DNA of 64,000 nucleotides from Zobellia uliginosa (GTDB lineage Bacteria; Bacteroidota; Bacteroidia; Flavobacteriales; Flavobacteriaceae), in the NCBI RefSeq assembly GCF_900156625.1, contig NZ_FTOB01000001.1, forward strand, positions 806,001-870,000. Direction: 5' to 3'. Each line of letters starts with the position of its first letter. The stretch's first letter is position 1. A model generated the notes under the pieces. It was given only the letters and a program-made list of their open reading frames with translations. It searched no databases and was not told the origin of the DNA. Made by a program: the position numbers and the translations under genes. This document shows, in pieces, positions 35,172-44,050 of this stretch.

Positions 35172-35209
35172 AAAGGCCTTGCGCTAGTTTTAGACGGTGC
35201 AAGGCCTTT
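35172..35209. terminator. Bidirectional terminator between the symporter and dinB genes
   Basis: AAAGGCCTTGC pairs with GCAAGGCCTTT (11 bp, 16-nt loop). T-rich tracts flank it on both strands, so it can end the symporter transcript on the plus strand and the dnaE-dinB transcript on the minus strand. Confidence 0.85.
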
Positions 35210-35267
35210 TTGTTTTAGGAAGATCTTTTTTGGGAAGGAGGTATATGGCCGTAGGGATGGCTGTAAA

Positions 35268-36485
35268 TTACCTTCTTCTATTTGGTAGGAGGGGAGGGGG
35301 CTCCCCGGAAAAGGGATTCCATCGGCTGATGCTTTTGGCCTCCATGCCAGCGGCACTTATAACGGAACGGTCTCCGTAACGCTCGCGCATTTTGTCTATG
35401 GCAAGGCTAAGGCGTATCAGTTTTTCATTGTCTTCAAATAAGTTGATCTGGTGTCCGCCCTCTACTAGGTGACTGAACCGAACACCGATCAGACGAACTA
35501 GCAGGCGCCTGTTGTACAGTTTTTCGAATAGGTTCAGAACAACGGGCAATATGCTGCTGTCGAGGGAGCTGTAAGGTATTTTCTGTTGTTGTGTATAGGT
35601 TTGAAAATCGGAATAGCGTATTTTAAAGGTGATGCAGGCCGTTAGTTTATTGCCCCTCCTCAACTGATAGGCTAAGTTTTCGGCCATGGCTATAGTGATG
35701 CTTTTTAGCTTTTTAACGTCTGTGGTGTCTTTGTCGAAGGTGCGTTCCGTAGATATCGATTTTCGCTCGTGATATTGAATTACGGGGCTGTTGTCTATGC
35801 CGTTGGCTTTCTTCCAAATACTCAATCCGTTTTTTCCCAATACCTTATGCATTAATTGCATGGGCATTTGTTGTACGGTGACAATTTTTTTGATTCCCAG
35901 GTCGCATAGCGATTTATAGGTAACCTCGCCGACCATGGGTATTTTCCGTACGGATAAGGGGGCCAAGAAGGGTTTTTCAGTACCCTTGAAAACCCTGATT
36001 TGGTTATTGGGTTTGGCCTGTCCCGTGGCTATTTTGGAAACGGTCTTATTGGTAGATAGCCCAAAGGAAATCGGCAATCCCGTTTCCCTGATGATCCGTT
36101 GCCTAAGTTCGATGGCCATTTGATGGCATCCGAAAAATTTGTCCATTCCCGTTAGGTCTATAAAAAATTCATCTACCGAACTTTTCTCATATAGGGGAAC
36201 ACTGTCTTTGATTACCTCGGTAACCAGATTTGAATATTTGCTGTATGTGGCGGCATTGCCCCTTAGTACGATGGCTTCGGGACAGAGTTGTTTGGCCATA
36301 CGCATGGGCATGGCCGAATGAATACCGAACTTTCGGGCTTCGTAACTGCATGAGGCTACTACCCCTCGGTCTGATGTGCCCCCTATCAATATGGGTTTGT
36401 GGTTTAGGCGACTGTCTTGCAGACGCTCGCATGACACGAAAAATGTATCGAGGTCCATGTGTACTATAGCTCTTTCTTCAGACAT
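35268..36485 (-). CDS. dinB: Y-family DNA polymerase (DNA polymerase IV type)
   Basis: A 405-residue translesion polymerase. The catalytic acids are present: Asp11 in HMDLDTFF and Asp105-Glu106 in SSVDEFFIDL, with the YEARKFGIHSAMP finger motif between them. The C-terminal part includes QINLFED, a good match to a beta-clamp binding motif, and a short tail with GDRSVISAAGM. It should be catalytically active, unlike ImuB of mutagenesis cassettes. The ATG at 36485 overlaps the end of the dnaE-like gene by 8 bp, so it is translationally coupled to it. A TTG further upstream is unlikely. Confidence 0.92.
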   Translation of the reverse strand: MSEERAIVHMDLDTFFVSCERLQDSRLNHKPILIGGTSDRGVVASCSYEARKFGIHSAMPMRMAKQLCPEAIVLRGNAATYSKYSNLVTEVIKDSVPLYEKSSVDEFFIDLTGMDKFFGCHQMAIELRQRIIRETGLPISFGLSTNKTVSKIATGQAKPNNQIRVFKGTEKPFLAPLSVRKIPMVGEVTYKSLCDLGIKKIVTVQQMPMQLMHKVLGKNGLSIWKKANGIDNSPVIQYHERKSISTERTFDKDTTDVKKLKSITIAMAENLAYQLRRGNKLTACITFKIRYSDFQTYTQQQKIPYSSLDSSILPVVLNLFEKLYNRRLLVRLIGVRFSHLVEGGHQINLFEDNEKLIRLSLAIDKMRERYGDRSVISAAGMEAKSISRWNPFSGEPPPLLPNRRR

Positions 36486-39456
36486 GGGACAAGGTTGTGT
36501 TATGGTTATCCGAATATCTTGGGTCTTCAATAATGGCCTGGCGGTACATGGTCGTTACTTCAATATTGATGCACTCAAATTCTTCCGTTACTTTTCCGGT
36601 GATGGAGTAGATGCCCTTTCCCCTAAATGGAAATTTGGCCGCTACGGGAGGAAAGTGAACGGTATCTATAAAGTCGCCGCTTCGATCTAAAAATGTACCG
36701 AAGTACATGGGTTTTCCGTTTGAGGTAGCGGTATTTTTTGTAGCTACCAAATAGCCTTCAATAGTAATGGTCTTGCCTTTATAAGAAAGTAGCTCGCTAG
36801 CCCTCAAAGTATTTTTTTTTGGGGCGGCGAGTAAATCGAACGGATTGCACAATGGAAAGCCTAATAGTTCATATTCGTCAAAGGCGTTTTCTAGTTCGGT
36901 ACTTTTTAGTTCAGGGGTTTTGTACGATATTTTTTCTGAACGGAACAAGGTGTTGACATGCTCTTCTTTGGGAATCTTGCTTGTTTGTAGGTAGGCAGAC
37001 CAAAGAAGTTCCCTTTTATTGCTTCCGGTAAAACGAAATGCATTGATTTTAATGAGTATGGCCACCTGCTCTGTTGAAATGGAGACCCTATCGATAAAAT
37101 CGTCAAGGTTTTTGTATGGCCCATGTTGTGCCCTGTCGGCAAGTATTTTTTCAACCGTACGGATTTCCAAATCTTTTAGAAGGCTAAAACCGAGATAGAC
37201 TTTTTTTCCTTGTACCCGGGTCAGGAATTCACTATGGTTGATACAGGGCGCTTCAATAAGGGCCCCGTGCATCTTGGCCTCGTGTACGTACAGTTCCCGA
37301 TTGTAAAAACCACCGCCATTATTGAGCGTGGCCACCATGTATTCTATAGGGTAGTATGCCTTTAAGAAGAGGCTCTGATAGCTTTCAACGGCATATGAGG
37401 CAGAATGCCCCTTGGCAAAGGCATAGCCGGCAAAACTTTCGATTTGCCTCCAGATATCACGGGTTACCGCATCGGGCTTGCCATCAGCCTTGCAATTGTC
37501 GAAAAACCGTTGTTTTACTTTTAGGAACTCGTCTCGGGAGCGAAATTTTCCAGACATCCCCCTACGTAGCATATCGGCCTCGCCCAATGTTAGTTTACCA
37601 AAGTGGTGTGCCACTTTAATGACGTCTTCTTGGTAGACCATAACGCCAAAAGTTTCGGGCATAATATGCAATAGAACAGGATGGGCGTCTTTTCGGCGTT
37701 CGGGGTAACGGTAGCGTAAAATATACTCCCGCATCATTCCTGACTTTGCCACTCCCGGTCGAATGACCGAACTTGCGGCGACCAGGCCTAAGTAGTTGTC
37801 GACCTGCAATTTTTTTAAAAGCATTCGCATGGCGGGCGATTCTACGTAAAAGCAGCCTATGGCCTTGGCATTTTTCAATAAGTGTTTAATGCGTCGGTCT
37901 TCCTTGAACCGTTTGATGTCATGAATATCTATCGACTTTATGTTCCTGTGGTTTTTTGTTATGATTTCAACGGCGTCCTTAATCTTTCCTAGGCCACGTT
38001 GACTTAGAATGTCGAATTTGTACAGACCGATATCTTCGGCGGCCACCATGTCGATTTGTGTAGTGGCGAAGCCTTTGGGAGGCATAAAAGTGGCGCAATA
38101 ATGGTGTATGGGCTTTTCCGAAATTAAAACACCTCCGGCATGAATGCCCAAGTAATTAGGGAAGCCTTGTATGTACCGACTGTATTTTATGACCAATTGT
38201 GAAAGTCTATCGAGCTGGTTGATGTCATATTTGCCTTTGCTAAGTATATCTATCTCTGATTTAGGCAGGCCAAAAACCTTTCCCAGTTCACGTACCGATG
38301 CCCTAAACTTAAAAGTATTGTAAACGGTAATGAGGGCGGTATTCTTAAACCGTTCGAACATAAACCGGGTGATGTCATCCCTGTCCGACCAAGAAAAGTC
38401 AATGTCGAAGTCAGGGGGATTTTGGCGGTATAGGTTGATGAAGCGCTCAAAATACAGGTCAAGTTCTATGGGGTCTACATCGGTTATCCGCAGTAAATAG
38501 GCAATGATGCTATTGGCCCCACTGCCGCGACCTACATAAAAATAACCTTTGCTTCTTGCGTATTTTAAAATTTTCCAGTTGATCAAAAAGTAAGAAACGA
38601 AGCCTTTCTCTTTTATAATGTTCAATTCTTTTGACACCCGGTCGTATATGGTTTCGTCTATTTTTTTATAACGGTAGGGTATGCCTTGATAAGCAAGCTT
38701 TTGAAGCAAGCGAAAATCCAGTTCTTCGTTTTGGGTATACGAACGTTGGTTGTTGGGCGTAGTTTTTGAAAAATCAAATTTAATATGGCAACTATCGAGT
38801 AATCGTTTTGTGTTTTTTGTCAATTCAGGAAAATCGATGGCAATACGCTCCCTTGCTTCAGCGGTTAAGAAGCGGTCGGTTTCACGGCCTTGTTCGTGCT
38901 CTGGCAATTTGCTCAACAAGGTGTTGTTGTCGATGGCCCGCAAAAGGCGGTGGGTGTTGAAACCTCTTTTGTCGCGAAAGGATACTGTGTGCAATAGCAC
39001 TAATTTGTCCGTTTCAAAAGTGCTTTTCGAAAACTTTAAATGGCGTAATTTTTTTGGTGTGACCCCTAGGTATTCGTTTTTGTTCAGAAGACGGTTTTTT
39101 CCTTTTTCAAAGGGGTAGATCACAAAACAGTCCTCCATTTCAATAGGGCTTTCCGGTATGACCGACCCTGGTCGGTGTAAAAAGGAAGATAGATAGGCAT
39201 TGATGCGCCTAAAGCCATCATTGTTCTTGGCTAGGAGCACAAATTGCTGGTCGACCCCGTTTCTGAAGTCTACACCTAAAACCGGTTTGATACCATAATT
39301 GGGGGCCAGACGTACAAAATCGAGGCAGGCTGAGGTATTGTTGATATCGGTCAATGCCAAAATCCCATTGTTGTTCTCGGCCGCCAAAGCCAAAAGTTCC
39401 TCTGGTTTTAACGTGCCGTAGCGAAGGCTGTAATAAGTATGACAGTTCAAATACAT
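36478..39456 (-). CDS. DnaE-type DNA polymerase III alpha subunit, short error-prone type
   Basis: A 992-residue family C polymerase, shorter than a replicative DnaE. The catalytic motif PDFDIDFSW lies near residue 350 and GRGSGANS just before it, with a helix-hairpin-helix region and an OB-fold near the C-terminus (GKTITIEGYLVATKN). The N-terminal PHP domain looks inactive: the usual HxH at the start is NCH (Asn4, His6). Together with the coupled dinB this resembles an inducible translesion cassette like the dnaE2/imuB pairs of other bacteria. No lexA or imuA is next to it. An A9 run in the coding strand lies at 36812-36820. Confidence 0.9.
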   Translation of the reverse strand: MYLNCHTYYSLRYGTLKPEELLALAAENNNGILALTDINNTSACLDFVRLAPNYGIKPVLGVDFRNGVDQQFVLLAKNNDGFRRINAYLSSFLHRPGSVIPESPIEMEDCFVIYPFEKGKNRLLNKNEYLGVTPKKLRHLKFSKSTFETDKLVLLHTVSFRDKRGFNTHRLLRAIDNNTLLSKLPEHEQGRETDRFLTAEARERIAIDFPELTKNTKRLLDSCHIKFDFSKTTPNNQRSYTQNEELDFRLLQKLAYQGIPYRYKKIDETIYDRVSKELNIIKEKGFVSYFLINWKILKYARSKGYFYVGRGSGANSIIAYLLRITDVDPIELDLYFERFINLYRQNPPDFDIDFSWSDRDDITRFMFERFKNTALITVYNTFKFRASVRELGKVFGLPKSEIDILSKGKYDINQLDRLSQLVIKYSRYIQGFPNYLGIHAGGVLISEKPIHHYCATFMPPKGFATTQIDMVAAEDIGLYKFDILSQRGLGKIKDAVEIITKNHRNIKSIDIHDIKRFKEDRRIKHLLKNAKAIGCFYVESPAMRMLLKKLQVDNYLGLVAASSVIRPGVAKSGMMREYILRYRYPERRKDAHPVLLHIMPETFGVMVYQEDVIKVAHHFGKLTLGEADMLRRGMSGKFRSRDEFLKVKQRFFDNCKADGKPDAVTRDIWRQIESFAGYAFAKGHSASYAVESYQSLFLKAYYPIEYMVATLNNGGGFYNRELYVHEAKMHGALIEAPCINHSEFLTRVQGKKVYLGFSLLKDLEIRTVEKILADRAQHGPYKNLDDFIDRVSISTEQVAILIKINAFRFTGSNKRELLWSAYLQTSKIPKEEHVNTLFRSEKISYKTPELKSTELENAFDEYELLGFPLCNPFDLLAAPKKNTLRASELLSYKGKTITIEGYLVATKNTATSNGKPMYFGTFLDRSGDFIDTVHFPPVAAKFPFRGKGIYSITGKVTEEFECINIEVTTMYRQAIIEDPRYSDNHNTTLSHV

Positions 39457-39530
39457 ACGCAAGGGGTTTTGGGAATGGCGGATGTATCTGTGTTTATGGT
39501 AACGAGCAGGTTTGCAGTTGTTTCTGCAGG

Positions 39531-39544
39531 TATACTAAAGTATA
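39531..39544. promoter_or_regulatory. Dyad TATACT-AA-AGTATA upstream of the dnaE-like gene
   Basis: Two 6-bp arms around a 2-bp centre, 75 bp before the dnaE-like start codon. Its position suits an operator overlapping the promoter of the polymerase cassette. No regulator is known. Confidence 0.4.
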
Positions 39545-39574
39545 AAAGGACGGACGGTGAGAGTATCTTTTGCA

Positions 39575-39639
39575 TAGCTATCCTTTAAAAAATTGGATAG
39601 CTAAATTATGGAATAATTCCTAATATATGGATTATATCC
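39575..39639. promoter_or_regulatory. Cluster of three inverted repeats
   Basis: TAGCTATCC/GGATAGCTA (39575-39603, 11-nt spacer, perfect), GGAATAATTCC (39610-39620) and GGATTATATCC (39629-39639). The last two are centred 19 bp apart and share GGAW...WTCC ends. They lie between the dnaE-like gene start and the terminator of the GH2 gene, so they can only serve the polymerase cassette unless they are incidental. Confidence 0.4.
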
Positions 39640-39665
39640 AATAAATGATAGTGTTAAAATTGAAA

Positions 39666-39686
39666 AGCCCTGCGTTACACAGGGCT
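39666..39686 (-). terminator. Terminator of the GH2 gene
   Basis: In the minus sense AGCCCTG pairs with CAGGGCT across a 7-nt loop, and is followed by TTTCAATTTT. It lies 46 bp beyond the GH2 stop codon. Confidence 0.7.
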
Positions 39687-39732
39687 CTCGGTTATAGATA
39701 TGTTTTTTGGGTCTTAATGAAAGGGTGTATAT

Positions 39733-42579
39733 CTAGAATTCGAAACTCAGATGTATAGTTATGGGGTCATCGTCGTTTCCAAAGTAATTTTCCGAATTTC
39801 CTTGAGGTCCCATTTTGTCTCCTGTTTGAAATTTGGTTCCAATTGCGGGAATGTTTTTTACGAAGGAGATATCGCCTTCCGGAAAATCTACCGAAACCCT
39901 ATGATTGGGGTCTTCTTTAGGTTGCTGGGGGGTAAGCATGCGCAAAAAGGTGTTTTCGGAATTGCAATATACCGTAAAACCGTTGTTGTTTTTCCCTTTT
40001 ACTTTTACCCAATACAGGCTCGAAAAGAATCCTTTGAATTCTGGGTATACAAAACCGGATTCACCGGTAACGGTATTGTTGTAATCGTTTTCCCAAACTT
40101 GAAATTTGGTGCCCTTCATTCGGTTCCGCCATACGCGATAGGGGCCGTCACCCAGCCATTTCATACCGCTAATTTCAGATTCGGGAAAAGAAAAGGTAAT
40201 GCCCTTAAATCCCTTTACTATTTTTTTGCCTTTAATTTCTACATGTAGGTCCAACAGGCCGTTGGAGTGTACGGTCCATTTGATGACATCGGAACTATAC
40301 TCTTTATGGCTGGCCCAATTGGGCGACTTGTCCGATGCTTCAAAAACGGTAAGGATCTCTACCTTGCCTTTAAGCTTGTTGATCTTTACGGATTCGATTT
40401 TGTCTTTATGGTCAAAAATTATCGGTCCATTATTGAAAGGAATAATTTTATCTGCCTTCTTCACCTCTTCTAACAAAGTTGTTTTTTCTGAAAAGCTATA
40501 CTGGATTCCATTGGCTACAACCTTTATTCGTCCGGCTTCGGTATGGGTTGAGATTTCCCCTTCTTCCGATAGGTCGATATGGGTTTCGTTTATTTTCTTA
40601 GGAATTTTTATGGGGTAAGACCATGTAAATATTTCGGAGCCATTAGGTGCCGTTGCCGTTAAGTACAAGGCATCTGCGGTTTGCCAGTTATTGGGGAGGT
40701 CAACTTTAAACTCACCTTTTGTAACAGGGGCCAGATTTGGTAATGCAACTGTGGTTTCGGATATGGTTTTAATCTTACCCGTTCCTTTGGGGCCGTCGAA
40801 CCGTACCCATTTGGCCGCCATTTTGATTTCGTTTAAATGGGTAAAGTGATACCTGTTCTCTATCCTAAAAACACCGTTGAAATCCGGTTTTATATAGCGG
40901 TCTTCTATGTATATCGGAGACCAGATTTCCTTAATGCTAAAGTAACTGGCCTCTTTTTCGCCATAGGGTCCGACGATACCATCGGCTGCATGATTGCCAT
41001 CGGTGTCTAGTATTCCTTCTTTGTCTGTTCGAACCACGGCCTCATCTGCAAAATCCCATAAAAACCCTCCGGCGGCTAGGGGCATATTCCACATCTGTTT
41101 CCAATAATCGTCTAAGCCTGCACCGTGTCCACCGTCGTATAGGCCGTGCAAAAACTCGGTAGGGAAGTATATTTTGTCTTTTGCATAGGTGTCGTATGCA
41201 AAAACGTGATAACTGGGGTAGTGCATTGTATTGGTCTTTCTGAAGATGTTCCATGGGTGGATGACTTCCCGTTGTTGAATGTCCCATTTGGCATAATCAT
41301 CATCGAGGGCGGTATTCCATCCGGTTTCATTGCCATTGGCCCAAAGGAGAATGGAGGGGTGGTTGACGTCTCGGACCACGGTTTCCTTAACAATTTTTCG
41401 GCCCACTTTGGTATCTAGATGGGGCGAATGCCAAGTACACACTTCATCTATAACAAAAAGGCCCAGTGAATCGGCAACGTCTAAAAAGTGGGTGTCTGGT
41501 GGGTAGTGCGACATACGAACGGCATTCATGTTCATGTCTTTCATCATTTTTACATGTTCTATACTTAGTTCTTTAGATGTGGTTCTACCGGAAGACGGAT
41601 AGAATGAATGCCTGTTCACCCCTTTGAACTTTATGCGTTGTCCGTTTACGTATATACCGTCACCTTCAAGAACTTCAACGGTTCTAAACCCTATGCGTTC
41701 TAGGGTCTTGTGCAGAATCTCCCCTTTTTTGTTCAAAAGTTCGATGTTCAAGAAGTACAGTTGTGGTGATTCTGGGTTCCATGATTTGATGTCATGGGCC
41801 TTTGTTGAAACGTGCCATTTTCCTTGTTCCTTGCTGATATCGGTAAGGGGAAGTTCTTGCAGTTTGTTATGGTCGAGGTCCGATAGGGAAAGGCGTAGCG
41901 ATTGCGCCTTTTTAGATGTTGTAAAGATATCGGCTTCTAGACTTCCGTCGGCTTTGGCGTTGATGGCGACACGTTCTATGTTTTCTTTTGGAAAAGCTTG
42001 TAGGTAGACCGGTCTAAAAATTCCACCGAAAATCCAGAAATCGGCTTCGCGCTCGGCGTGATTGATGGAGGAGTTGGAAGAAGCCTTGTTGACCTTGACT
42101 TCCAACATATTTTTTTCACCGTATTTCAAAAGGTGTGAAATAGAGTACTTGAATTCATAAAAGGCCCCTTGGTGCACCTCGCCGGCCAATTTTCCGTTGA
42201 TCTTGACCTCGGCATCGGTCATAACACCTTCAAATACGATTTTTATTTCCTTGTTCCTCCATTTTTTAGGAAGGTCAAATTGGTATTTGTAGCGTCCGTA
42301 TTCGTTCTTGCGTACCTTGAAATCGTCCTTACCGTAGTTGTAGTGACCAAAACCCTGTAATTCCCAACAAGACGGAACACCGATGGTCGTCCATTTGCCG
42401 CTGTTCATTCCATCGGAACAGAAGAACTCCCAGTCTACCATATCGTCCTTTCCCGTGCCGGAAAGGTACATTTTTTCGGTTTCGACCTCGTTGGGTTCCG
42501 TATTCGACTGTAGGGCATTCGCCCTGAACATGCAGAGCAGGGTGAATAGTAATACGCTATAGCTTATATTCATTTTCAT
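39733..42579 (-). CDS. Secreted GH2 glycoside hydrolase (beta-galactosidase type)
   Basis: A 948-residue exported enzyme with a type I signal peptide (about 23 residues). Domains in order are a jelly-roll sugar-binding domain (about 50-210), an Ig-like domain (about 210-305), a TIM barrel (about 305-600) and C-terminal beta domains including a beta-galactosidase small-chain-like region. The acid/base Glu lies in WANGNETGW and the nucleophile Glu probably in FPTEFLHG. The GH2 barrel entry GVNRHSFYPSSGR is clear. Activity on beta-galactosides is most likely, but related GH2 enzymes act on glucuronides or modified algal galactans. It is monocistronic and diverges from a membrane-bound DNA-binding protein gene. 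Confidence 0.9.
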   Translation of the reverse strand: MKMNISYSVLLFTLLCMFRANALQSNTEPNEVETEKMYLSGTGKDDMVDWEFFCSDGMNSGKWTTIGVPSCWELQGFGHYNYGKDDFKVRKNEYGRYKYQFDLPKKWRNKEIKIVFEGVMTDAEVKINGKLAGEVHQGAFYEFKYSISHLLKYGEKNMLEVKVNKASSNSSINHAEREADFWIFGGIFRPVYLQAFPKENIERVAINAKADGSLEADIFTTSKKAQSLRLSLSDLDHNKLQELPLTDISKEQGKWHVSTKAHDIKSWNPESPQLYFLNIELLNKKGEILHKTLERIGFRTVEVLEGDGIYVNGQRIKFKGVNRHSFYPSSGRTTSKELSIEHVKMMKDMNMNAVRMSHYPPDTHFLDVADSLGLFVIDEVCTWHSPHLDTKVGRKIVKETVVRDVNHPSILLWANGNETGWNTALDDDYAKWDIQQREVIHPWNIFRKTNTMHYPSYHVFAYDTYAKDKIYFPTEFLHGLYDGGHGAGLDDYWKQMWNMPLAAGGFLWDFADEAVVRTDKEGILDTDGNHAADGIVGPYGEKEASYFSIKEIWSPIYIEDRYIKPDFNGVFRIENRYHFTHLNEIKMAAKWVRFDGPKGTGKIKTISETTVALPNLAPVTKGEFKVDLPNNWQTADALYLTATAPNGSEIFTWSYPIKIPKKINETHIDLSEEGEISTHTEAGRIKVVANGIQYSFSEKTTLLEEVKKADKIIPFNNGPIIFDHKDKIESVKINKLKGKVEILTVFEASDKSPNWASHKEYSSDVIKWTVHSNGLLDLHVEIKGKKIVKGFKGITFSFPESEISGMKWLGDGPYRVWRNRMKGTKFQVWENDYNNTVTGESGFVYPEFKGFFSSLYWVKVKGKNNNGFTVYCNSENTFLRMLTPQQPKEDPNHRVSVDFPEGDISFVKNIPAIGTKFQTGDKMGPQGNSENYFGNDDDPITIHLSFEF

Positions 42580-42596
42580 GGCTAGGATGTATTAAT

Positions 42597-42608
42597 GGCA
42601 TGAATGCC
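42597..42608. promoter_or_regulatory. Dyad GGCAT-GA-ATGCC upstream of the GH2 gene
   Basis: Perfect 5-bp arms around 2 bp, 18 bp before the GH2 start codon on the minus strand. It may be an operator or leader structure. Confidence 0.35.
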
Positions 42609-42670
42609 GTGTTGGTTTGTTTTATCGATTGCCTATGCCCTTGCCAAAAGTGTATTGGGGTAGGGAATGG

Positions 42671-42684
42671 CATTGAAATCAATG
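42671..42684. promoter_or_regulatory. Dyad CATTGA-AA-TCAATG between GH2 and the regulator
   Basis: Perfect 6-bp arms around 2 bp, in the middle of the divergent spacer, 92 bp from the GH2 start codon. Confidence 0.4.
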
Positions 42685-42729
42685 GGGTAAATGTATATTT
42701 TACGCTTTATTCTTAGTACTTTAACCCTT

Positions 42730-42756
42730 CTTTAACGGTAGCTATAACGGTTAAAG
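42730..42756. promoter_or_regulatory. Inverted repeat with internal TAACGGT direct repeat
   Basis: CTTTAAC and GTTAAAG form a perfect 7-bp dyad with a 13-nt spacer. Inside it TAACGGT occurs twice, 12 bp apart (42733 and 42745). It ends 34 bp before the start of the membrane-bound regulator gene and could be an autoregulatory site. Confidence 0.35.
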
Positions 42757-42790
42757 CAGATTTGAAACTACCCATTTTATTGTACTTTTC

Positions 42791-43942
42791 ATGCATTTGA
42801 GCGAAAAACTTGAACAAGAGATTGTTTCTAAAATTAAGGAAAGTGAAACCTTTAAAAATGCCCCGACCAGTAGGGGGTTGCTTCAGTATTTGTATGAGGC
42901 GACCAAGAAAGGAACCCATTTGAAGGAAGCCGTAATTGAACTTGAATTCTTTAAGGATAGTCAGGTCGAAGAAAAGAACAATCCGAGGGTCAGGGTCAAT
43001 ATATACAACTTGAGGAAAAAGTTACTGGCCTATTACGAGGGCGAGGGCAGTGCCGAAGCTTGGCAGTTAAAAATCGATAAAGGGCAATATAAAGTGCGGT
43101 TTGTCAAGAAACAGGCACCGGTAGGATGGGCAAAAAAAATAGGCTGGAGGCAAGTACTCCCGTACGGATTGTTGCTTATTGCGTTGCTAGCCTTGTTGGT
43201 GGCCTACATGCCTCCTAAAACACCATCGCTATGGAGGTCTTTTCTCGGTTCCAGTGCTTCTACCAACCTTGTTCTTGGAGATCATTTTGGGGCTATGGGG
43301 CAAACCTTGACCGGAGGCAAGGGGTGGACCCGTGATTTTGAGATCAACAATATTGATCAATTCTACGATTTATTGGAAAGAAAACCCGAGTTGAAGGGAG
43401 TGCTCCATCCTGCGAAGTATAGTTATACTACCCGTATGGCGGCAATGGCCTCGCAACGGTTTCAGCAGTTTTTTCAGCACTATGGCAAAGGGTTTTCCAT
43501 CAGGTTCTCTACCCAGACTACCTTGCCTGAAATCAAAGAGGGAAATGCCATTTATGCCGGGCCTTTGAAAAACGAGAACCAATTCATAGGGTTTTTTAAC
43601 GATGCAAACCCGTTTTTTACCTTAACATCGCGAACATTGGTACTTTCGGGGCATCCTAGCCTAGAGGATACCTCGTGGAGCATGGGGTCTACCTTGGTAG
43701 ATGAAGAATATGCGATTGTCTCAAAATACCCGAGTATAGGCAATACCGAACACTTTGTGTTTTTCTCCCAACACGATATCGGCGTGAGTGCCACTGCGGA
43801 ATATTTTACGGATAAGGATAGTCTTCAGAAGTTCGAGACCGATTATCTAAAAGGGAAAAAGTATTTTACGGCCCTGTTCAAGGTTAAAGGGAAGCATAGG
43901 GTCGACACAGATTTAAAACTGGAAATGGTCGTTGGCTTTTAA
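42791..43942 (+). CDS. Membrane-anchored DNA-binding-like protein with unknown periplasmic domain
   Basis: A 383-residue protein. Residues 1-105 are cytoplasmic and end in a winged-helix-like pattern (NPRVRVNIYNLRKKL, then LKIDKGQYKVRF) of the kind found before TolB-like and cyclase domains, where it is taken to bind DNA. One membrane span follows (about 122-141), then a 240-residue periplasmic domain with no family I recognise. It could sense a sugar or envelope signal and control the divergent GH2 gene, from which it is separated by 211 bp with three dyads. This is inference from layout. A terminator follows 55 bp after the stop codon. Confidence 0.78.
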   Translation: MHLSEKLEQEIVSKIKESETFKNAPTSRGLLQYLYEATKKGTHLKEAVIELEFFKDSQVEEKNNPRVRVNIYNLRKKLLAYYEGEGSAEAWQLKIDKGQYKVRFVKKQAPVGWAKKIGWRQVLPYGLLLIALLALLVAYMPPKTPSLWRSFLGSSASTNLVLGDHFGAMGQTLTGGKGWTRDFEINNIDQFYDLLERKPELKGVLHPAKYSYTTRMAAMASQRFQQFFQHYGKGFSIRFSTQTTLPEIKEGNAIYAGPLKNENQFIGFFNDANPFFTLTSRTLVLSGHPSLEDTSWSMGSTLVDEEYAIVSKYPSIGNTEHFVFFSQHDIGVSATAEYFTDKDSLQKFETDYLKGKKYFTALFKVKGKHRVDTDLKLEMVVGF

Positions 43943-43996
43943 TAGTTGTGAAAGGCTGTTATTGAAGTAGGATATATTCGCTTCAATTATATAAAA

Positions 43997-44030
43997 AAAA
44001 AGGCCCCGACTGTTAAGTCGGAGCCTTTTT
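43997..44030. terminator. Bidirectional terminator between the regulator and susD
   Basis: AAAAAGGC-C-CCGACT pairs with AGTCGG-A-GCCTTTTT over a GTTA loop, with one internal mismatch. A and T tracts on both sides serve the converging regulator and susD transcripts. Confidence 0.85.
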
Positions 44031-44050
44031 AAACACTTAAATCGTAAACT

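Noticed and set aside
36812-36820. A9 run in the dnaE-like gene as a frameshift switch
   Set aside because: The frame is intact on both sides and A runs of this length are common in AT-rich coding DNA; there is no sign of a second product.
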